Source: an uncultured Roseburia sp.
GTDB taxonomy: Bacteria > Bacillota > Clostridia > Lachnospirales > Lachnospiraceae
Direction: 5' to 3'
DNA length: 64,000 nucleotides
Assembly: GCA_947573605.1 (NCBI GenBank)
Contig: CANPGM010000009.1
Span: forward strand, 1 to 64,000
The position numbers and the translations under genes were made by a program. Positions 59,546 through 64,000 of this stretch are shown piece after piece (positions within the stretch are counted from its first letter, which is position 1; every line of letters starts with the position of its first letter). A model generated the notes under the pieces. It saw only the letters and a list, made by a program, of their open reading frames with translations, was not told where the DNA came from and made no database searches.

Positions 59546-60328
59546 ATGGAAAGGCAGAAAAATAAAAAGGCGAAATACCGCAAAAATAAATATGCAAATG
59601 CGGATATTGAAGAATATTATGAAAAAAGAGTGACAATTGAGGAAAGTGTAATTGAAGTTCACGGACTGGTTCCTGCAAGAGTATTTGTGGACGACAACAT
59701 GGAACACATTGCGGATATGACCGATCGGTTTTCCGTAACAATGGACCCGATTTTACGCATGTATAATGCTGCAATGAGCGCGACGAAAGCAAGGTTTGAG
59801 ATTATTAAGGATGAGTTTAAGTATCGCGGACTGCGGTGTCCGATTCATCATATTGACACCAGATTAAAATCCGCAAAGAGCATTCTGGGAAAACTTCAGA
59901 AAAAAGATCTGGATTTGACGCTTACTGCGGCCTGCAACAATATTTATGATATTGCGGGCATTCGGGTCGTTTGCCCTTACATAAAGGACGTGTATTTAAT
60001 CAGAGACCGGATTATGGCGCAGGATGATGTTTACATTATGGACATGAAGGACTATATTGAAACGCCGAAGAAAAACGGCTATCGAAGCTTTCACATGATT
60101 GTGCGGGTGCCGGTATATTTTATGAATAAAAAGCAAATGGTGCCGGTAGAGCTTCAGATTCGGACGCTGGCAATGGATTTATGGGCCAGCTTGGAGCATG
60201 ACATTAAATATAAATCGCTTTATCAGGAAACAAACGTTGATTTTACCAGGGAGTTAAAAGAATGCAGCCGCCTGATTTATGAAGCGGAAGCTAAAATGGA
60301 AGCAATGAATATGATGTTAGAGGAGTAA
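59546..60328 (+). CDS. Small alarmone synthetase (GTP pyrophosphokinase, RelA/SpoT domain)
   Basis: 260 residues. The synthetase fold shows IYDIAGIRVVCPYIKDVYLI, KKNGYRSFHMIVRVPV, and VELQIRTLAMDLWASLEHDI, the residues that bind ATP and GTP to make (p)ppGpp. There is no HD hydrolase domain and no TGS/ACT domain, so it belongs to the small synthetases (RelP/RelQ-like). ATG 59546 is preferred. It is followed 17 bases later by an EcsC-family gene. Confidence 0.92.
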   Translation: MERQKNKKAKYRKNKYANADIEEYYEKRVTIEESVIEVHGLVPARVFVDDNMEHIADMTDRFSVTMDPILRMYNAAMSATKARFEIIKDEFKYRGLRCPIHHIDTRLKSAKSILGKLQKKDLDLTLTAACNNIYDIAGIRVVCPYIKDVYLIRDRIMAQDDVYIMDMKDYIETPKKNGYRSFHMIVRVPVYFMNKKQMVPVELQIRTLAMDLWASLEHDIKYKSLYQETNVDFTRELKECSRLIYEAEAKMEAMNMMLEE

Positions 60329-60345
60329 AGGAGCGTGCCGAAGCA

Positions 60346-61128
60346 ATGAACGAGAAGCATCTGGGAAAAGAATGGAGCCGTATGTTAAAGTCGGAGGAGG
60401 CATTTCTCAATCGGAATCTACATAGAAAGACGGCGGGCTGGCAGGAAAAAATCAGCCGCTACGTCCCAAAGAAGCTGAACGAGACGCTTGACACTGCTTT
60501 TTTCAAGGCATTCGAACTGATCTTTGAAAAAGGAACCGGTATTATTGAAAAGACGTATAACCGCGAAAAAAAAGAACAGGATTACAAAGTTAATGAGTTT
60601 GCCGCGGAATTAAAAAACAATCGAAAGAGCATTCGCGAGTTCGGAAAGCAGGCGGGAGCCAGCAGGGCCGTCAATATGGCGATTTCCGCTGCGGAGGGCG
60701 TCGGCATGGGGGTATTCGGCATGGGCATTCCCGATATTCCTGTCTTTTTGGGCGTGCTTTTGAAAAGTATATATGAGATTGCGCTCAGTTACGGCTATTC
60801 GTATGATTCGCAGGAAGAGCGTATTTTTATCCTGAAGTTAATCGAGACGGCTTTGTCTCATGAGGAGGAACTTTTGGCGCGCAACATGGAGTTAAACCAA
60901 TGGCTGAAGGAACCGTCGCAGTTTGAAGTTTCTATGGCGGAACAGACAAGGAGAACCTCCGACGTACTTTCTTCGGAGCTTTTGTACTTAAAGTTTGTAC
61001 AGGGGATTCCGGTAGTCGGCATAGCGGGAGGACTTTCCGACGTGATTTATCAGAAAAAAATTACCGATTATGCGGCGCTTAAGTATAAACGGAGATTTTT
61101 ATCGGATCATTTTACGGTAATCGTGTGA
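60346..61128 (+). CDS. EcsC-family protein
   Basis: 260 residues. A long helical N-terminal part, then a glycine-rich helical region AISAAEGVGMGVFGMGIPDIPVFLGVL followed by IALSYGYSYDSQEERIFILKLIETAL, the EcsC-family pattern, and GIPVVGIAGGLSDVIYQKKI near the end. The family is named after EcsC of the Bacillus EcsABC system, but its role is unclear. Probably peripheral to the membrane. It is in an operon with the alarmone synthetase. Confidence 0.85.
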   Translation: MNEKHLGKEWSRMLKSEEAFLNRNLHRKTAGWQEKISRYVPKKLNETLDTAFFKAFELIFEKGTGIIEKTYNREKKEQDYKVNEFAAELKNNRKSIREFGKQAGASRAVNMAISAAEGVGMGVFGMGIPDIPVFLGVLLKSIYEIALSYGYSYDSQEERIFILKLIETALSHEEELLARNMELNQWLKEPSQFEVSMAEQTRRTSDVLSSELLYLKFVQGIPVVGIAGGLSDVIYQKKITDYAALKYKRRFLSDHFTVIV

Positions 61129-61261
61129 GAAGAACGCCTAAGGCTTGCAGCAGGGGCTGTTTTGTAAAGCGCTTCTAAACTTCAAACATGAGAGTTGTGT
61201 CTGCGTACACTTGACGCAAACATGTGATGCGCGAAAAACGTATGCGGAAATGAGGATTCAA

Positions 61262-62626
61262 ATGAACTATAATATTCTGGATTACGGAGCGCTGCCCGAC
61301 GGCGTTTCCGATAATGCCGCTTCGATTCAGAAGGCGGTAGAGGCGGCGCATGAGGCGGGAGGCGGACGGGTAATTATTCCGCCCGGAAGATTTTTGAGCG
61401 GTACAATTTGCCTGAAAAGCGGCATAGAACTTTATCTTGAAGCGGGCGCTGTCTTAATCAGCAGTTTAAATCCGGCGGATATTCTGGATTTTGCAGCGCT
61501 TTTTGAAGACGACAACCGGGATACCGGATGGGAGGGCGGCTGTTTCTTATTTGCATGTCATGCGAAAGATATTACCATTTCCGGCGGCGGGACAATTTAC
61601 GGACAGGGAGATAACGTTTTTTTTGACGACAATACGGACGACGGATTTCATGAGTGCCCGCTGAACGTTGTATCGTTCCGTCCGCGTCTTACTTTTTTTG
61701 AGGACGTGGAAAATCTGACGATTCGGGATATTACGATTCGGGACGCGGCGTTTTGGACGCTTCATATGGCAGGCTGTAAAAGAGTACGTGTAACAGGCGT
61801 GCGAATTTTAAACGATATCCGCGGAGCCAATAACGACGGAATTGATCCGGATTGCTGTAAAGACGTTTTGATTGATCATTGTATCGTTGAAACCGGAGAC
61901 GATGCGATTGTTGTAAAAGCGACAAAGCCAATGGCGGAGCGCTATGGGGCGTGCGAAAATATTATAATAAACGACTGTATTCTTCATTCGCATGATTCGG
62001 CGTTAAAGATCGGGACAGAGACGCACGGAGATATCAGAAATCTGGTGATGGGAAATTGTGTGGTAAAGGATTGCTCCCGCGGAATCGGAATCTGGGCCAG
62101 AGACGGAGCCGTGATTGAACAGATCTATATTCACCATATTACCGGAAGTGTTCGGAAGTACGCGGATTCCCACCGAACGGAGGGACCCTCCATGTGGTGG
62201 GGAAACGGGGAGCCGGTATTTGTAAACGCCGCATACCGGAACCGCTCTTTGCAGGAGAAAAAGAAAAGTCCCGGCCGTATTCAAAATATTACGTTTGACC
62301 ATATTTATATGAAAGCCGAATCATGTGCGTTCTTCGCCGGAGAAGAGGAGGCGCATCTTTTCGATATCCGTTTGGAAGACTTTAAAATTACGTTTTGTAA
62401 GCAGGGTACGCAGGAGTACGGATGGTTTGACGAACAGCCCTCGGTGAGAAACGTTTACCCGCATCAAATACCCGCCGTGTACGCCCGGTGCGTGGACGGA
62501 TTGTCATTACGCGGCATAGCAGAGTTTTTTGAACCGTATTCGCTGCAGGAGAACGGAAGGATAGAAACGGAGCGCTGCAGCCGTGTGGAGTCCGAGGTAG
62601 AAATGCGTTCCGTATCCTTACCGTAA
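61262..62626 (+). CDS. GH28 glycosidase (polygalacturonase-like)
   Basis: 454 residues. Right-handed beta-helix of family GH28: starts NILDYGALPDGVSDNAASIQ and carries the catalytic Asp clusters NNDGIDPD, TGDDAIVVK and HDSALKIGTE, with the later RGIGIWARDGAVIEQIY. It has no signal peptide, so it is cytosolic and probably acts on imported pectin or rhamnogalacturonan oligosaccharides. GAGGAT before ATG 61262 sets the start. No other pectin genes lie here. Confidence 0.9.
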   Translation: MNYNILDYGALPDGVSDNAASIQKAVEAAHEAGGGRVIIPPGRFLSGTICLKSGIELYLEAGAVLISSLNPADILDFAALFEDDNRDTGWEGGCFLFACHAKDITISGGGTIYGQGDNVFFDDNTDDGFHECPLNVVSFRPRLTFFEDVENLTIRDITIRDAAFWTLHMAGCKRVRVTGVRILNDIRGANNDGIDPDCCKDVLIDHCIVETGDDAIVVKATKPMAERYGACENIIINDCILHSHDSALKIGTETHGDIRNLVMGNCVVKDCSRGIGIWARDGAVIEQIYIHHITGSVRKYADSHRTEGPSMWWGNGEPVFVNAAYRNRSLQEKKKSPGRIQNITFDHIYMKAESCAFFAGEEEAHLFDIRLEDFKITFCKQGTQEYGWFDEQPSVRNVYPHQIPAVYARCVDGLSLRGIAEFFEPYSLQENGRIETERCSRVESEVEMRSVSLP

Positions 62627-62634
62627 TGCGTGGT

Positions 62635-63552
62635 TCAGCGCAGAATCAGATATACGCTGTATACAAGATAGCAAAGAATACAGACCATTCCCTCTGCGCG
62701 TCCGGTTTTGCCGTTTGTTTTCGCAAAAATACAAATGAGAATACTTACTGCGATCAAAATCAGCGTATCCGTGATCAGCTCCGGTTTTACCTGAATCGGT
62801 GCAAGGACGGATGCAATGCCTAAAATAAACAGGATATTAAAAATACAGGAGCCGACGGCGTTTCCGAGCGCAATTCCGGCCTCGCCCTTTTTGGCGGCGA
62901 CAATAGAGGTGGCCAGCTCCGGGAGTGAGGTTCCGATTGCTACAATTGTAAGGCCGACTAAAGCGGGACTCATTCCGAATGTTTCTGCAATGATTTCGGC
63001 ATTGTCGACGACCAGATTTCCGCCGAAGACAATTGCGCAGAGCCCGAAAACGACGGACGGAATACTTTGTTTCAATGGCAGATGTTCTTTTTCTGCTTCT
63101 TTCGTCCGGTTTTTTCGCGCGCTTCTTACTATTGTAATCAAATACGCTGCAATACCGGATAACAGCAGGAATCCGTCTATGCGGCTGATGGTTCCGTCCA
63201 AAATCAACAGAAAGAGCAGTCCGGTGCATCCGAGATTCCACCATATATCGCGCTTCATAATATCTTTATGAGACGAGACCGGAAAGATCACGGCGGAGAT
63301 TCCGATTACTATCAGCAGGTTAAAAATATTAGAGCCAATGACATTTCCGAGGGAAATATCGCTGTTTCCCTCCAGTCCGGCCGTAATACTGACGGCGGCT
63401 TCCGGCGCGCTGGTACCCATTGCAACAATTGTAAGACCGATAAGAACAGAAGGCACCTTTAAAAATCCCGCAATGGAAGAGGAGCCGTCGACAAAGAAAT
63501 CCGCCCCTTTGATCAGAAGAACAAATCCTGCAAGCAACAACAGATACATCAT
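62635..63552 (-). CDS. CaCA-family cation/sodium antiporter behind a Mn2+ riboswitch
   Basis: About 305 residues with ten membrane segments; a close paralogue of the protein at 12136, with alpha-repeat motifs VAMGTSAPEAAVSI / VIGSNIFNLLI and VAIGTSLPELATSI / AVGSCIFNILF. The open frame extends to 63678, but that part overlaps the riboswitch and its terminator; GAGAGGT before ATG 63552 decides the start. The direct Mn2+ riboswitch control suggests manganese export rather than calcium transport. Confidence 0.9.
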   Translation of the reverse strand: MMYLLLLAGFVLLIKGADFFVDGSSSIAGFLKVPSVLIGLTIVAMGTSAPEAAVSITAGLEGNSDISLGNVIGSNIFNLLIVIGISAVIFPVSSHKDIMKRDIWWNLGCTGLLFLLILDGTISRIDGFLLLSGIAAYLITIVRSARKNRTKEAEKEHLPLKQSIPSVVFGLCAIVFGGNLVVDNAEIIAETFGMSPALVGLTIVAIGTSLPELATSIVAAKKGEAGIALGNAVGSCIFNILFILGIASVLAPIQVKPELITDTLILIAVSILICIFAKTNGKTGRAEGMVCILCYLVYSVYLILR

Positions 63553-63642
63553 AACAATTACCTCTCTTTCTTTCAGATTCCGCTTACGGCGGAGTTTTTT
63601 GTATGCAGAAAGGTATTGATTATCTGAAAATTCGTGCGGGTA

Positions 63643-63686
63643 CAAAAAAAGACCTTTACTGCATAAAAAATAATGCAATAAAAGTC
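63643..63686 (-). terminator. Riboswitch-controlled terminator
   Basis: On the minus strand GACTTTTATTGCAT pairs with ATGCAGTAAAGGTC (14 pairs with two G-U) across an eight-base loop and is followed by seven T. Its first arm begins with the GAGAC of the riboswitch. Confidence 0.9.
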
Positions 63687-63838
63687 TCGCTACTTACATG
63701 TGATACGAACCAATCCTGTAATTGGCGTGAAACAACTGTAAGTGTGCTGCCCGGCCTTACGGCGTGATGACGGACAGAACAACATTTTCGCAAACCCTGG
63801 AACGGGCTCTGTGCCGATAAATGCTAACTACTCCCTGA
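63678..63838 (-). ncRNA. yybP-ykoY manganese riboswitch (CaCA leader)
   Basis: Read on the minus strand the 5' side has TCAGGGAGTAGTTAGC, the middle CCGTCATCACGCCG with a G-C-rich hairpin partner (CGTAAGGCCGGGC), and the 3' side GTAGCGAGACTTTTATT, matching the yybP-ykoY pattern. The 3' GAGACTTTTATT is shared with the following terminator stem, so ligand binding should prevent termination. It stands directly before the antiporter gene. Confidence 0.82.
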
Positions 63839-63906
63839 TATTGTATACATGACAAAGACCGGCAGAAACGGTAAGCTGCGTTAATCCGTCGCGTCATGAT
63901 AAAATT

Positions 63907-63936
63907 TTTATACCATGCAAGCGGGTGTCCTGTCAA
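63907..63936 (-). promoter_or_regulatory. Sigma-A promoter of the second riboswitch transcript
   Basis: On the minus strand TTGACA (63936-63931), 18-base spacer, TATAAA (63912-63907). The riboswitch begins about 70 bases downstream. Nothing further is recognisable from 63937 to the window end. Confidence 0.8.
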
Positions 63937-64000
63937 CCGGAAAATACAATTGAACTTTTGGATGCTTCCATAAATAATTGCAAAAAAAGGAAATGCGAAC

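Noticed and set aside
63553-63678. N-terminal extension of the CaCA antiporter frame
   Set aside because: This part overlaps the yybP-ykoY 3' strand and the terminator; a good ribosome site and the family start are at 63552.

Overview
The window looks like a chromosomal segment of an anaerobic, spore-forming Clostridia, most likely Lachnospiraceae. Evidence: low-to-moderate GC with strong Gram-positive ribosome binding sites, a spoIID-spoIIQ sporulation pair, a metG gene behind a T-box leader, a reverse-type rubrerythrin next to a PerR-like regulator, a large SRP RNA with an Alu domain, and several families typical of gut Lachnospiraceae (a LytTR/DUF3021 pair, Rpn-type PD-(D/E)XK nuclease, DUF4253, a UDPGP-type nucleotidyltransferase). 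No rRNA, tRNA, prophage, integrase, insertion sequence with a transposase, or CRISPR array was found.

Layout. 1-11 kb: a LytTR/DUF3021 pair, an Rpn nuclease, an XRE regulator with helical repeats, a Na/Pi symporter, then a tight run of Gfo/Idh/MocA oxidoreductase, SWIM-SNF2 helicase and O-antigen-ligase-like protein. 11-13 kb: a yybP-ykoY (Mn2+) riboswitch with terminator, an 80-bp dispersed repeat, mntP and a CaCA antiporter. 13-20 kb: a zinc-ribbon protein, an autoregulated-looking XRE/DUF3169 operon, a T-box leader with metG, a Sel1-repeat protein and a DUF4253 protein. 20-25.4 kb: an ABC exporter operon divergent from a NarL-type two-component system. 25.4-34 kb: the DUF4130/radical-SAM DNA-repair pair, a two-gene module resembling the Kiwa anti-phage system, a lipoprotein, a CPA2 antiporter and an orphan chemoreceptor. 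34-42 kb: GNAT, a methyltransferase, rsmA, a repeat-rich membrane protein, spoIID, spoIIQ and a DEAD-box helicase. 42-50.7 kb: an OmpR-type two-component system, bactofilin plus a degenerate LytM protein, a second chemoreceptor, a GNAT with an internal deletion, rubrerythrin and perR. 51-64 kb: tadA, SRP RNA, a PsiE-family protein, pta, MATE, YitT, a UDPGP-type enzyme, a small alarmone synthetase, an EcsC-family protein, a GH28 glycosidase and a second CaCA antiporter behind a second yybP-ykoY riboswitch.

The main integrated stories are: (i) two separate Mn2+-riboswitch units, one serving mntP plus a CaCA antiporter and the other a CaCA paralogue, which suggests these antiporters move manganese; (ii) a dispersed repeat lying directly behind terminator T-tracts, one copy between a riboswitch and its mntP gene; (iii) a compact Kiwa-like defence module; (iv) a spoIID promoter matching sigma-E placed in the loop of a terminator hairpin whose distal arm carries the spoIID ribosome binding site; (v) a shared hairpin leader in front of a DEAD-box helicase and an alarmone synthetase. 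All assignments come from reading the sequence; no database search was run.
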